Of a stretch of 64,000 nucleotides of DNA, positions 38,301 to 49,900 are shown in pieces. The notes below the pieces were generated by a model. It made no database searches and was not told where the DNA came from. It worked only from the letters and a program-made list of their open reading frames with translations. The position numbers were made by a program, and so were the translations under genes. Source of the stretch: Corbicula japonica (Eukaryota > Mollusca > Bivalvia > Venerida > Cyrenidae); the NCBI GenBank assembly GCA_038501625.1, contig JAZAYU010000019.1, forward strand, positions 6,108,709 to 6,172,708, given 5' to 3'. The first letter of the stretch is position 1; each line of letters begins with the position of its first letter.

Positions 38301-38555
38301 TAATTTAAAAGCAATCGGGGTAGATCCAATTTTCCGGCTGATCTGGATCAGATCGACAAAATTAGCCTACATGATAGAGACTATCTAGGAGTTTTGGCTT
38401 AAGTCTTCCGTCATGGTTACAATAGACCGGTAATAATCAACATTCCACAGAGAAGTGTGCGACTTCTGAGAAGTGTTGTTACTTGCTTGTGTTTTATCTT
38501 ACAGGTTGTTAGAGGGAACAGCATCATTATCCTGGAAGCTTTAGACCGAGTCTGA
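32321..38555 (+). CDS. SNRPG: Small nuclear ribonucleoprotein G (Sm protein G)
   Basis: Model: join(32321..32352,35421..35443,37669..37793,38505..38555), 76 aa, the usual length of this protein. All junctions are GT-AG and in phase. The start [20 protein letters not shown] and the Sm1 stretch [23 protein letters not shown] are followed by Sm2 [20 protein letters not shown]. SmG is one of seven proteins of the ring on U1, U2, U4 and U5 snRNAs, needed for spliceosomal snRNP assembly. Exon 2 is a 23-nt microexon. Intron 1 (3.07 kb) holds THAP and SAP transposon fragments and intron 2 (2.2 kb) nested MITEs, so gene span is about 27 times the coding length. AATAAA is at 38863-38868. Confidence 0.95.
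32611..32800 (+). mobile_element. Single arm of the long-arm foldback element
   Basis: Matches about 25450-25645 (GTTTTAACGTGTCTTACCAT, AAAGATACATTAATAACAT, AGGAGTGTGGTAAGCCC) and ends at TTAA. The opposite arm is absent. Lies in SNRPG intron 1. Confidence 0.7.
33214..33420 (+). pseudogene. THAP zinc-finger domain fragment, transposon-derived
   Basis: A 68-codon frame entered from an upstream stop, ending at TAA. Reads [18 protein letters not shown], then [22 protein letters not shown], and [12 protein letters not shown]. The Cys-x3-Cys start, the FFIPF block, CKKW and the closing CSKH are those of a THAP (C2CH) DNA-binding domain. The frame stops just after CSKH, where the AVPTY-type end should follow, and there is no start codon or attached transposase. 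Same strand as SNRPG and inside its first intron. Likely a remnant of a P-element- or THAP-bearing transposon. Confidence 0.75.
33787..34005. repeat. Three tandem units of about 83-94 bp
   Basis: The block TTCAGACAATTGCTGGAAAC plus ACATGCGTCTGA recurs, with units starting near 33787, 33881 and 33964; linkers differ. Lies between the THAP and SAP fragments. Confidence 0.8.
34893..35159 (-). pseudogene. SAP-domain fragment of a transposon ORF
   Basis: An 88-codon frame with [19 protein letters not shown] followed by [20 protein letters not shown]. The second part is a SAP-type helix-turn-helix, and the 'DVPGA ... ELKRWL' layout is that of the first domain of SAP/YqaJ proteins spread by mobile elements in molluscs and cnidarians. 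No continuing SWIM or YqaJ region follows in this window, so it is called a fragment. Opposite strand to the THAP fragment and SNRPG. Confidence 0.55.
35466..35557. mobile_element. Left part of a GATC-rich double-hairpin MITE, interrupted
   Basis: TCCATATACACATG, TAGATCTTTGCTGTCTGGTC, AGGATCTGCACTG and GTTTGCTTTTT form one arm. The series is broken by the element at 35556-36117 and another at 36126-37233. Arm-like sequence (GGTCCTGATCAGATGGCGCA) resumes at about 37285. Confidence 0.6.
35556..36117. mobile_element. MITE with TTGTGTCGCCCT ends and three internal tandem units
   Basis: Exact 12-bp inverted ends TTGTGTCGCCCT/AGGGCGACACAA. Inside, ACTTAACGTTGGC-like units of about 147-163 bp begin near 35617, 35783 and 35930. 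Each carries AGGTCAAGGTCACATTTGAT, which includes TCAAGGTCA or a one-base variant, the extended half-site bound by orphan receptors of the ERR/FTZ-F1 type. No coding region. In SNRPG intron 2. Confidence 0.75.
36126..37233. mobile_element. DNA transposon relic with CAGYGTTTTTTTTCC ends
   Basis: The left end CAGCGTTTTTTTTCC and right end GGAAAAAAAACACTG are inverse complements with one mismatch, flanked by a direct repeat AACTG on both sides. It is 1.1 kb with no intact transposase frame. The 5-bp target duplication and CAG start suggest a hAT-like relative. In SNRPG intron 2. Confidence 0.6.
38180..38370. mobile_element. Diverged GATC-rich double-hairpin MITE
   Basis: ATCCAGATCAACTGGCACAT and inverse GGCTGATCTGGATC arms flank AAAAATAACTTAAT. 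Lies in SNRPG intron 3. Confidence 0.6.
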
Positions 38556-39139
38556 TAGTGTGAACAGACAATATGTGACATTTTAATCTTTTGTTAATGT
38601 GTTCTCCGATAGTCTCTGACCAACAACTATATCTTCGACCTACAAGACAACAATGATCTCTACGAAAAGACGGCATGCAGCTTGGAGACTGCAGCTATCG
38701 GAAAAAAAAATGTTGTCTGAGAACATAGATATTGGATATGTCTGTGACACTAAATGTTCCAATCCATTTTGAAAGAAAATGTGAACATCTCATGTTTATG
38801 ATTTCATTGTTTTATATGTAATCATGTTGTAAAAAAAATTCATTGTCTACATTCATTGTATAAATAAAACATTTTATTTCTACCACTTTCTCTTGATTTG
38901 TTGGCTTCAAATATATTGATATTTTGAAGGTTATGCAAAGATGTTATTCATAGTCTAGACAATGTTCAATTTCAACCAGACTACTTAATCCATTAATACA
39001 CCTTTATCTTGTGGACAATCAGTTTAGGTCCAATCAGCTGGCACATTTGTTAGCCACAATAAAAATAAAGTCTAGGTTTATTCTTCGATGACCAGAGTTC
39101 TTTGGTCTATACAAACTTAAACCAGGTTCATTTCTTAAA

Positions 39140-39330
39140 CCTCTTGCTCAACAGTAACTAGATCCAGATCAGCTGTCGAATCAATACCATGTGATCAGGA
39201 TCTTCAATGTTTACTTTTAAACTTGATAGGATATTTCTGACCAAGAACCAAAAAGTAGATCCAGATCAGATTGCATGTAAGTGACAGCTGATCTGGATCT
39301 GTAACAACTGCAATAAAACCTGTATATATG
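39140..39330. mobile_element. Diverged GATC-rich double-hairpin MITE
   Basis: TAGATCCAGATCAGCTGTCG on the left, GCTGATCTGGATC on the right, spacer with TATTTCTGACCAA. Ends are lost. Confidence 0.6.
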
Positions 39331-39765
39331 GACTGATGTAGAAGTGAAAAAACAAGTCCTCTGCAATCCGAGTATTATTTTTTGCGGTACAACTCGACAA
39401 AAAACTTGAACACGTTAGCATAGTTTTAATTATTTATCAAAAATATGTGATTTCCACTGGCATAATAATGATATTCATTCACTTTACATACATCATTACA
39501 TGTACACTGTTTAAATCTGCAATTTGACAGCAATTTATTTACAAGAACATAATAGAAAACAGCTGAAGTGCTCAAGAAAACAAATGAACTTGTAACAATC
39601 CTCTAAACTGACAGGACAAGCCAAAAGTATGTACATGTTAACATTTTTTCCCTCTTAACCCTCGACTATTAATTTTATTGGTGACCAGTGTAATTTCAGA
39701 TTAGCCTGCAGACCTATCATCTTACTTGGAAATAATCTAACGAAGCTAAATGCCACCTGTGTAGA

Positions 39766-39945
39766 ATATAGGAATAACCATGCCGTAATTTTGAAGTTTG
39801 CGACGGTATACACAGATTTTAATGGTCGCAAATATTTTTAACGGCGAAGGCACAGCCTGAGCCGTTAAAATGATTTAAAACCATTAAAATCTGTGTATAC
39901 CGTCGCAAACTTCAAAATTACGGCATGGTTATTCCTATTCTAACG
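39766..39945. mobile_element. Palindromic element with about 75-bp arms
   Basis: AGGAATAACCATGCCGTAAT on the left is matched by ATTACGGCATGGTTATTCCT on the right, with GCGACGGTATACACAGATTT and its inverse inside. The centre carries AACGGC/GCCGTT. The right flank continues as AACGCTCTTCGACGTTTCGG. A small fragment of the GATC-rich MITE lies just downstream at 40105-40185. Confidence 0.8.
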
Positions 39946-40350
39946 CTCTTCGACGTTTCGGCCATAATGCCTTCTTCAGGATTGTTTGTCATAACAGGAA
40001 ATGACGTCAACGTCAAACGACAGTAAACAAGGAATTTTACGGTCGCAAATTTTCGCCATCTGACCAATCAGATTGCTCGAAATTTATTTAGTGCGTTAGA
40101 ATCTGATTTAACAGCACAGTGTAGATCCAGATCGTCTGCATATCTGTATAGCCTAATTGGTATCTACACATGCTTTTAGATTTAATGAGGTATTTCTGAC
40201 CAGGCACTTAAACAGATAAAAACAATGGCTCAAACAATTATGTTAAACTGATAAATTAAGAACAATGGCCTAGCCGACAGGTCACAGCTCATGGGTCATA
40301 ATCAGACTAAAGTATAACTTGGGGGTGATGAAGGGGGGGGGGTACATTAA

Positions 40351-40582
40351 CCTTTTCCTGTATAGATACAACTATTGATAGGGTGAACAGTTTAGATCCA
40401 GATCAGCCGGCACATTTGTGCCGTCTGATCAGGATCTAAACAGTTCGTTTTTTGATTCATTGGGTTATTTCTGACCAAAATGTGACCAGTGCAGATCCTG
40501 ATCAGACGGCATGGATGTGCTGGCTGATCTGGATCTACACTGGTCGCACATGCGTAAAAATGCGTATATATCAAGGAAAGGG
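40351..40582. mobile_element. GATC-rich double-hairpin MITE, TTAA on both sides
   Basis: TTAA at 40347-40350 and 40583-40586. Hairpin cores GATCAGCCGGCACATTTGTG and the inverse in the right arm; spacer GATTCATTGGGTTATTTCTG. Confidence 0.9.
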
Positions 40583-40920
40583 TTAAAGGAAAACTGGATT
40601 GTTTACAGAGATGTAAAATAATATTCAAGACATCATTTTGACACTTTGCCGTTAAAATATCTGAAACTAATCATATAAAACTAAAAAAAAAACTGACAGA
40701 ACATAATGCAGACAAAGCTTGGTACCCGGCGATGTCAACACAAATGAATAAATAACTAAAATAGCACAATGAAATAGGAATTCATAGACAAATACATAGA
40801 TATATATCAACATTTAACGCAACCCGCACCATGACTGAATATTGCAAAACATAAATCATGAACATATAAGACAGTTTAAAACATGAGTTTCACTTCATCA
40901 GACACTGTTAAACAACTTAA

Positions 40921-41154
40921 CCTTTTCCTTCATACATACGCATTTTTACACATGTGTGACCAGTGTAGATCCAGATCAGCCGGCACATCCGTGCCTTCTG
41001 ATCAGGATCTGCACTGGTTGCATTTTGGTCAGAAATAACCTAATGAATCAAAAAGCGAACAGTTTAGATCCTGATCAGCCGGCGTGGATGTGCCAGCTGA
41101 TCTGGATCTAAACTGTTCGCCCATGCAATAAAGGTGTTTCTATGGAGGAAAGGG
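40921..41154. mobile_element. GATC-rich double-hairpin MITE, TTAA on both sides
   Basis: TTAA at 40917-40920 and 41155-41158; a 234-bp copy in the opposite orientation to the previous one (spacer GGTCAGAAATAACCTAATGA). Confidence 0.9.
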
Positions 41155-41310
41155 TTAAGAAAGAGAGGAAGACAAAGTTTTGTCCAAATGGAAAAACTAA
41201 CAAACTAACAGTTTGCACAAGTTTCAAAACCAAATGCAGCTATATTGTTTGGGTATTGGTCTGAAGGGAAGAAACGATATATAGTGTGTGCTAGATTGAG
41301 TAGCCAACAT

Positions 41311-41523
41311 AGCCATTTCCTCTATAGATACACCTTCATTGCGAGGGGAAAACAGTGTAGATCCAGATCAGCTTTCACGTCTGTACCATGTGATCAGAAT
41401 CTACACTGTCTGCTTTTAGATTCATTATTTCTGACCAAGATGTGACCAGTGCAGATCCAGGTCAGATGACAAGGATGTGCCAGCTCCACAGATACACCAT
41501 TATTAATCTCGTGGAGTAAAGGG
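41311..41523. mobile_element. GATC-rich double-hairpin MITE, partly degraded
   Basis: Left hairpin intact (TAGATCCAGATCAGCTTTCA), right hairpin shortened (AGATCCAGGTCAGATGACAA then CAGCTCCACAG); right TTAA at 41524-41527. Confidence 0.7.
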
Positions 41524-41962
41524 TTAAACAATTTTTTATGGCACTTATGTTCTAATAACACCAATAAATAAATTTGCACGAAATTCTCAATTTGCTTACA
41601 AAGCGATATTTAAGCCACTCACCCACCACACAACTGTATACTGTACTAGCTTTTATGAATATGTAACAATTAACTTGTCCACTTATTTTTGACACACACT
41701 ATACAACAAAGTTTTACACAGTTATATAACATTAATATTGAATATTCAGAAATTTCCTGAATATAATAATTGGTTGCATAATATTTTCCCTTCACTTATT
41801 AAGTGTAACATAGATTTACACCCATTTGTTGTTTTTTTCTGTTCTTCAAGCTTTATGGTTATGGGTGCTGGGTAATTCTAATTTTCTGAAGTTTCTATCA
41901 ATGCAATATATGCTTGAAGAATGCAACTTAGAAATATTTTTCAATTAACTATTTACTCCTTA

Positions 41963-42548
41963 ATTTTATATACGCCTTTTACAACATCGGCAAACAGTGT
42001 AGATCCAGATCAGCTGGCACATCTATATCTGATATAGATCCACACTGTTATCCCATGGGACAATAGCCATATTCTATGGAGTAAATTGTAAATTGTTTAA
42101 GTTTTGTCCATTAATAAAAAAAGAAGGTACACAATTTTACGAAACAATTTTATATGTTACAATTTTATAAAACTCTTTTATAAATGTATGAAACATCCTT
42201 ATTTCTTACCTGTCAACAAACTTTTCAATATATATCCCAATTTCTTATCTGTCAAATATTTAAAAATTTTGTGTTTTTTGTTTTAGTATACATAGAGTAT
42301 GAACATTTTTTATTCAAATAGGCGAATAAAAAACAGATGTTTGATTGGAATTTTATTGAAGATAGTCAATGATAATCAATACCTATTTATTCATATTAAA
42401 TTTATGCTTTTGGCCCTTTGCTACATATAAATGATTTTTGATAGTTAAGGGCAACCAGTGTAGATCCAGATCAGAATGCATGGATTTGATGGCAGATCTG
42501 GATCTACACTAGTTGCCAATGGGATTTAAGCCTATACAGGTTTATGGG
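41963..42548. mobile_element. Two single-hairpin remnants of the GATC-rich MITE
   Basis: 41963-42080 has TAGATCCAGATCAGCTGGCA then ATAGATCCACACTG. 42441-42548 has TGTAGATCCAGATCAGAATG then GGCAGATCTGGATCTACAC. Each keeps one hairpin with the central half deleted. AT-rich DNA lies between. Confidence 0.6.
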
Positions 42549-43160
42549 GGAAACCTCTGTTTTTCTGCCAAGTGAAGCTAATGTAAACAGCTTTAAAAAA
42601 TGATTGCTTTTTTGTGAACTGAAGTAGTACCTAAGTAACAGCTTGTTCACAGCTGCTCTCAATAATTTATAGTTGTATGTAAATGGCAAGAACAAATCAT
42701 GGGTTGAGTGTTAAACAATTGTAACAGTCTTTTGTATTCATATTTAGTCACAACTGTTTTGCACAGTGTCACAGATGTAATGATCATCATGAAATGAAGA
42801 TTTTTTTCCAATCATCAGGTCTCAGAATTGTAAATAACTGAATAGTTTTATCTTCGGCATATATATACAGGGAAATAATTAATTTTCGTGGAGTACTGAT
42901 TTTCGTGGACAGATTGATCCACAAATTTTAATCTACAATGAAATATAATGATACATTAAATTGAACAAAACATAGATTGGAACATGAAAAAAGCTATGAA
43001 TTTAAGAACCACGATAATCCCAATTTACAGAAAGTCACGCAATTTTATTCCCATGAAAATAAATGCCTACACAGAACCTTTTGTGATCATGAAGAGAAAC
43101 ACCTTTACATCATCATGAACATATTCATTAAACACACTGGTATTCATAAATAAACTTGTA

Positions 43161-43700
43161 ATCCTTTCCACCATATATAAGCTTTCTTTGCGTGGATTAA
43201 CATTGTAGATCCAGATCTGCCAGTACATCTGTGCCGTCTGATCAGGATCTGTTCTGTTTGCATTTCGAGTTATTAGGTTATTTCTGACCAAAAAGTAAAC
43301 AGAACAGATCCAGACAGCATTTGTGTGCATGCTGATCTGGATCTACACTTGTTGCACATGCCATCAAGGCGTATATATGGATTGTTTGTTTGTTTGTTTG
43401 TTTGGGGTTTAACGCCTGGTTTCAACACCTTTCTGGTTATATCCCGGCGGTCAGTCCACCTAACCGGTGTTCCTGGGTCTCTAACCAGTACTAACCAATT
43501 TCTCCGCAAGCGACTGACTGCTTCCTCACTTGAATCAGAGGTGAGGGACAAATGACTCTCAGACGCAATGTCCGAGTTCAATTGTCACGGAGAAATTTTT
43601 CCCGCCTCGGCTGGGGATCGAACTCACGACCCCTGGATTGACAGTCCGATGCTCTATCCACTGAGCTAGCCGGGCGGGCGCGTATATATGGAAGAAAGAG
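43161..43700. mobile_element. GATC-rich double-hairpin MITE split by a SINE
   Basis: Both hairpins are present (43195-43260 and 43300-43355). The right terminal segment GCGTATATATGGA is interrupted and repeated on the far side of a SINE. Right TTAA at 43701-43704. Confidence 0.8.
43382..43679 (-). mobile_element. Full-length tRNA-derived SINE (298 bp)
   Basis: On the minus strand the head starts with GGCTAGCTCAGTGGATAGAG (A box), has GAGTTCGATCCC (B box), then a body ending GTTGAAACCAGGCGTTAAAC and a (CAAA)n tail. An exact 13-bp target duplication GCGTATATATGGA lies at 43369-43381 and 43680-43692. The body end resembles the conserved 3' module of SINEs widespread in bivalves. The intact duplication means a fairly recent insertion. 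Confidence 0.9.
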
Positions 43701-43989
43701 TTAAAACACACTTGTATTCATACATGAACTCTTTATGTCACATTCTGTAATAATGTCATTTCCCTGATTGACCCCTATTTATAAGTCTATGTCACATCAA
43801 ATCACTGACGATTTCATCAAGTCATGCTCACCGTTCATATTGTAAATGACTACTCAGCGCAGACTGTGTCTTGAAACAATACAAAACTTTCACTTCTGCA
43901 CTTACACACTTTCTCCAAGTTTATCACTTTAATGATTAATGTGTGTATTTAGTAAAAATTTATTAGATTCTCTTAAACTAACACCAACT

Positions 43990-46900
43990 TTAATATAATC
44001 GTTTTCGTTTATTTGGTTCGTCTCTGTTAAATATAACGTATCCTACAGCACCGCACACGACGACACCTATCAGGATGAGCACTATAACGAAGAAGATCTT
44101 CAAGCCGGACCAACTTCCGCCCGACATAAACCCGCCCTTCACGTCATCTACGTGATCTGTAAACATAAAACAATAAACAATCACAACTTCATTCACATAA
44201 TTATGATTACAATAAATGAACTGCTGATTTATCACTAACTTGTGACAAATGTCCCGAAAATCTGAGGATTCATTTGAGGAATCACACATTTTAAACAACC
44301 AACTGTTTTCCATATCCAAATGAAAACCATCAAATATTGATTCAATCCTTAAATTTACACTCATAAATACTCTCATTTATACAGAAACTATGAGAAGAAT
44401 TTGAGATATTATGGCTTTTTCAAAAGGCTGTTGAACAGAAACATGGACGACACAGTGAACGACGGCACACTTTTTTCATAGCTACTCGTGGCAAAACATG
44501 CATGCTCTGAAACTTCACACATCAAAACATTGAGCAACGTACAATAAATTATGAACAGCTCTACTGTAGAGACGCCTTTTAAAATAATACGTCACACTGT
44601 TTACCAACAGAAATTATGATCCGTTTGATGAATAAGACTTTATCATGGAGGACAAAGTTGAAGTGTAAATATTTATAAATGTGATAAAAAAAATTGTAGT
44701 TTACAGGTTGATGCCATTTTGGGGTTTCTTAATTTGTGGATCTAAATTTACCAACATGTTAAATCAGGGATCACAAATGAAGGCGATTCAGGCGAAGAAG
44801 GCGCCCAGACCTGCCTAACTTCGCTTTATTTGCATAGAAAAGCAAAGTTCACTTCGCCCTTGATTTCCTGTTGAATTTGGCTGAGGGAATAATCAAATAA
44901 CTGCCAATAATCCACCAAATTGTCACCTACTCAATTAATAACATTGATAAACACATGTAATAAACATATTCGACCTGATTACCTAATCAGTCTTCACAAA
45001 TGTGATTTTATTGGCTGGTGTATACAGAATGAACCAATAAAATCGCACGATAGAATTCTTAGAGTAAGCTGCATTTTCTTATTGTAAATTACATAAGCGA
45101 TAATGGTGTTGAAAATGACAGCTTGTTAATTTGACAGTTAATTACAAGTTTTATGATACTTTGAGAACCTGTAAGAGGTGATAATTGGATTAAGATGATC
45201 ATCTATGATCAGAGCCGACTTTCAGAAATTTATAATGAGATGCACCTGTTGTGAGATTGTTTGCTCACTCGATTAAAGAGACACCCCAAGGCAGATGATG
45301 TCGGCTAGAAAAATAATTACAGAAAGGTGAGTATTAGTTTTTACAAGAAAATATGACAAAATAATCACACAAAAGTAGTTTTAATTATTACAGCTTTAAA
45401 ATTCCCCTAAAACACCAAAATACTGTCATGAAAAATGACAGACTGAATTTCCATTTGTGAATTATGATGCTAAAACAAAATCAATACATGTATTGCATTG
45501 TGTCTGAAGTCTGGCCTCCAATATATTTGCAACTGGTTTTTTTTATTGTAGAATACCGGTACAAGACCTCTGTTGGTGATGCAAGTTCCAGCAACAGATG
45601 CAGACTGCTGAACAAGTTTTGGTGGGCAAAAGTGGGAGTGCTGTCAGAAGTGCCAAGGCAAATTTACATTTTCTGGCACAACCACAGGAAGACCTTGCCA
45701 TAATTACTATTGCCATTTTTTCAAGAATAAAATATATTAAATATTCAGTAGAGGCTATTATTGTTATATAATATGTATGGGTGTATTAGAGAAAATTAGA
45801 GCTATTTGGTAAAAAACCCGACCAACTGCCTTGATCACTTCTCCCCGTTTCTGAAAACCTCTCCCTAAATTTCCAGGAGGGAGAAGTCAATTCTCCCTAA
45901 AATTTGCTCCTAGCTTAAATTCCTGTGTTTATGTTTAATTCAATATTTCATGGGTTTTAAATTGGTGGAAGGCTTGGACCACCTGGTGCCGTCTTGGACA
46001 ATTACATTTTAGTGGTTTACTGATTGATATGATTTTGGGGTTCTTAAATTTGTAGATAGAAATTTATCAACTTATTTTCTCACTCTACCCACTTTGTAAA
46101 TGCTATGGGTTTGAATCCGTACTCTGATATGCAAGATACACTTTATCAACATTATATAAGTTAACATTAATGTTATGAAACAGTTACCTCTAGGAGCAGC
46201 AAATATATCGGCTTGTGGTAAACCTCTGTATTCTTCTTTGTTACCCTGCTACAACACAGAGAATACCGTGTCACAGATACATAGTTGACCGTTTACTCCA
46301 TTTTTACACATTTTGAAACATGTGCAACCAGTGTAGATCCAGATCATCAGGCACATTTGTGCCATCTGATCTGGATCTACTCTTATCACATCTTGGTCAG
46401 AAAATAACCTCATGAATCTAAAAGCAAACTTGGTAGATCCTGATCACATGGCAAGAATGTTCTGGCTAATCTAGATCTACACTGTTTGCCCATGCAATAA
46501 GGGTGTATCTATAGAGTAACGGTTCAAAAGCCTGATTGGCTGAAAAGGTGACTTGTCTCAATATCTGAGATTGGTCTCCTTTTAACCCTTTCCTGTACAG
46601 ATACACCTTTATTGCTAGGGCGAACAGTTTAGATCCAGATCAGCCGGCACATCCGTGCCGTCTGATCAGGATCTAAACTGTTCGCTTTTTGATTCATTAG
46701 GTTATTTCTGACCAAAATGCGACCAGTGCAGATCCTGATCAGACGGCACAGATGTGCCGGCTGATCTGGATCTACACTGGTCGCACATGCGTAAAAATGC
46801 GTATATATCCAGGAAAGGGTTAATAACTGGAAAATCTATCATGAGCTTGGTTTAGGTTTTAAAATGGTAAAACTGTGTACATTAAGTGACAAGCCTCTTA

Positions 46901-49900
46901 AACTATGTCTAGACCGTTTGAAGGTAAACATAATATTATATAAGGTTACACAATACAAGACGTCATCTTCTAGTTATATTCGTGTCTTATAACTCCAAGT
47001 CAGTGACAGCTGTGTTAGTCTAATACAATCTTAGTAATACGGGTATGACAAAAAAATTGACGATTTGGTTTGTAATCATAAGACTTAAAAGTTTACTATA
47101 TGGTTTGTAATCATAAGACATAAAACATTTACTACATGGTACGTAATCATAAGACTTAAAATGTTGACTAGGGTTGTTATCATAAGACTTAAAAAGTTGA
47201 CAATATGGTTTGTAATCAATTTAAACCCCTAGCTGTACTTACCACATCTGGTAGATCCAACTCGTAAAGTTTCATTGAAATAATATCATGATTATCTGAA
47301 AAACACAACAACAGACTATCAGCAAATTTATGTCTACATTAACTATCTAAAGCGGCATTACTTCAATTTAACCCGCTCTTGTATGAAATATTACATGTAT
47401 TTGGAACTATAGGCACAAATTTGCAGCATTAGTTCAGGCTAATAAAATTTTAATTTACTAAAATAAATTTGGTCCGCGCAACTGAAAGCAAAAATAGGAT
47501 TTCCGAAACGTCACAGAAATCGAGATTGCCCATGAAGTGGTCTCTTCGTCAAAAATCGGCTAAATATATCTCCACTATATTTAGCTTCTTAAAAGTTCAT
47601 TAACGATAATTTAACAATATCATTGAAAATCCCGTCTATCAGAAAGAATTCCATCGGACCTTTTGTGTTCTGTTTGAGAGTTTATATACTGTGGTATCAT
47701 TTTATTTAGCGATGGCTTAATTTTTGCGTATTTCGCGCGCGGACCATTGGGCCAATTTAAAACCTAAGCTAAAATTTAACCAAAAGGTTCCACTTGGGTA
47801 TCCGAAACGTGCTATGTCCGAAATGACCTACACTTTATATATTGTTGCCCGTATCGCTATTTGATATAAATTTGAAGTATCGAATAATTATGTTAATAAA
47901 GAAAATAAAGTTAGTTATAACTGTCGAATTTCTTTTGGAATATGTTAAATGTTGCTTCAAAACTTGAACGACAATTTAGTCCGCGCATTTTAGGTCGGGT
48001 CACGTTTTACCAAACAGTATCGCTGTCATCTCATTTTTAATTTATCAACACTTTTTTGAGTAACTGTTTCGCAATTAATTGACACTTTAGACCATAAACG
48101 GGTACGCAATTTAACATGCAAATTATGATATGAAAGGTCCAGATAGAACGCCAATTTACGTCTGCGCGAAACAGTCTTTTTCGGTGATTGCGCGAAATTT
48201 CGTGCCAGCGAAATTAAATGATACCACAGTATTGGATTCTATATGGACAAATATGATTTTTCAATAGTATATTCTTACTTAAGTTTAGGGCTGGGGCTTT
48301 AAGGCATAGGCTCAGAATCAATCAATATTTGCTGCAATACATTGAAAAATACCTCAAACGACACAACATCAAACTGACAAGGGAAAGAGTGTCATGGATG
48401 CACTTGTATTTATGGGCATGAACGGTCATAGTTTTCCATTTGAAATATTTTCAGAGGGAAATTATTTTTTTAGAACTTAATTTTTCAAACTACATTTATG
48501 TCCATTTCTTAATTTCATGGTGATTTTAAATTTTTGGATCAATCTGAACACAAAATTCACGAAAATAGAACCCCAACAATATTAATGATTTAACAGAATG
48601 TTTTAATCTAAACCTATTTTGTTGGCTAGGAGCATTATCATTCTAGTCATTTAATAGTACTAAGAAACTTCACAAGATTACCTGCTAATTCCCCAGTGGC
48701 AGCCGATGCACCAAAATAATATCCGAGAGGTAGCCGCACTCCCTCCACTTTAAAACATTCTGTCCAACCATTCTTCCCGTCGACATCCATAGACACCTAA
48801 AATTATCGATAAATACCGGTATTTATAATTTTCTCACATTTCCAGTTGTTGTTTTTTCTGTCACACTAAAAACTTCTAATGGTGGGGGTGGGATAAGGTG
48901 GCAGGGATGGGTTAGGAGAAAACTCTAAACCGATAACTATTTGCAATACTATAAAATAATTAAAGTTTTCCTCAAATTTTAAGTTGTTGTGTGTTTTGTC
49001 ACATTACTGAAGTGGGGTTGGGGGAACAACAGTTGCCAAATTTCCTTTATAACTCTGTAATATGCATTTCCATGACTTCCCATGAACAGGCTCAATCAAT
49101 GGGAGAGCCTGAAATGTTTTCATGTTTGTCCTTTTGGCTTATCTTTTTAACAGTGGTATGAACATTACAAATTAATTACTTGTACATTTTCATTGGTGCA
49201 AATGGTCAAAAAGGGTCTTATGCTGATAAAAATTCAGGTGCAACAAAAATGTAAATCTAACGGATGTTAAAAGAATCTAACTGTTTATGAAATCAAAGAT
49301 GTTAAATGTGTTTTCTTTTGATTATTATGTATTAACCCTTTACTCCATATATACACCTTTTTAGCATGGGCAACCGGTGTAGATCCAGATCAGCTGGAAC
49401 AGCCATGCTGCTGTCTGATCTGGATCTTCACTAGCTGTTTTAAAATCCATGGGGTTATTTTTTTTTATCTAGAAGTGAACAGTGCAGATCCTGATCAAAT
49501 GGCAGGTATGTGCTGGCTGATCCGGATCTTCATTGTTCAGCCTTGCAATATAGGCATATACCGTCATTTTCTGAATATAAGCCGCACTTTTTTCCCTGAA
49601 TTCGTCGGTAAAAAGTTGGGGGTGCGGCTAATACACAGAGGTTTGGCTGCTTATACATTTTGTTAAGTCATTTTTATCTGTTTCATCAGGTTTGGGGGTG
49701 GTGCAGCTTATACATAAGTGTGGCTTATATTCGAACAATGACGGTATATGGAATAAATGAATAAAACCAATGCAAATTGTAAGGAAAACTCATCAAACAA
49801 GCAAAATAATTCAAATCAAAATACACTTTTTAGTAAAGAATTGTTCAATACAAATAAAATTTGTCAAGCAGAATTTCAATACTTTTCAAAAATCAAGCAC

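Noticed and set aside
40392..40628. Recurring small ORFs with 'DPDQPAHPCRLIRICTG'-like peptides (many positions 20-60 kb)
   Set aside because: All fall on the arms of the GATC-rich MITE; the shared peptide is only the translated hairpin.
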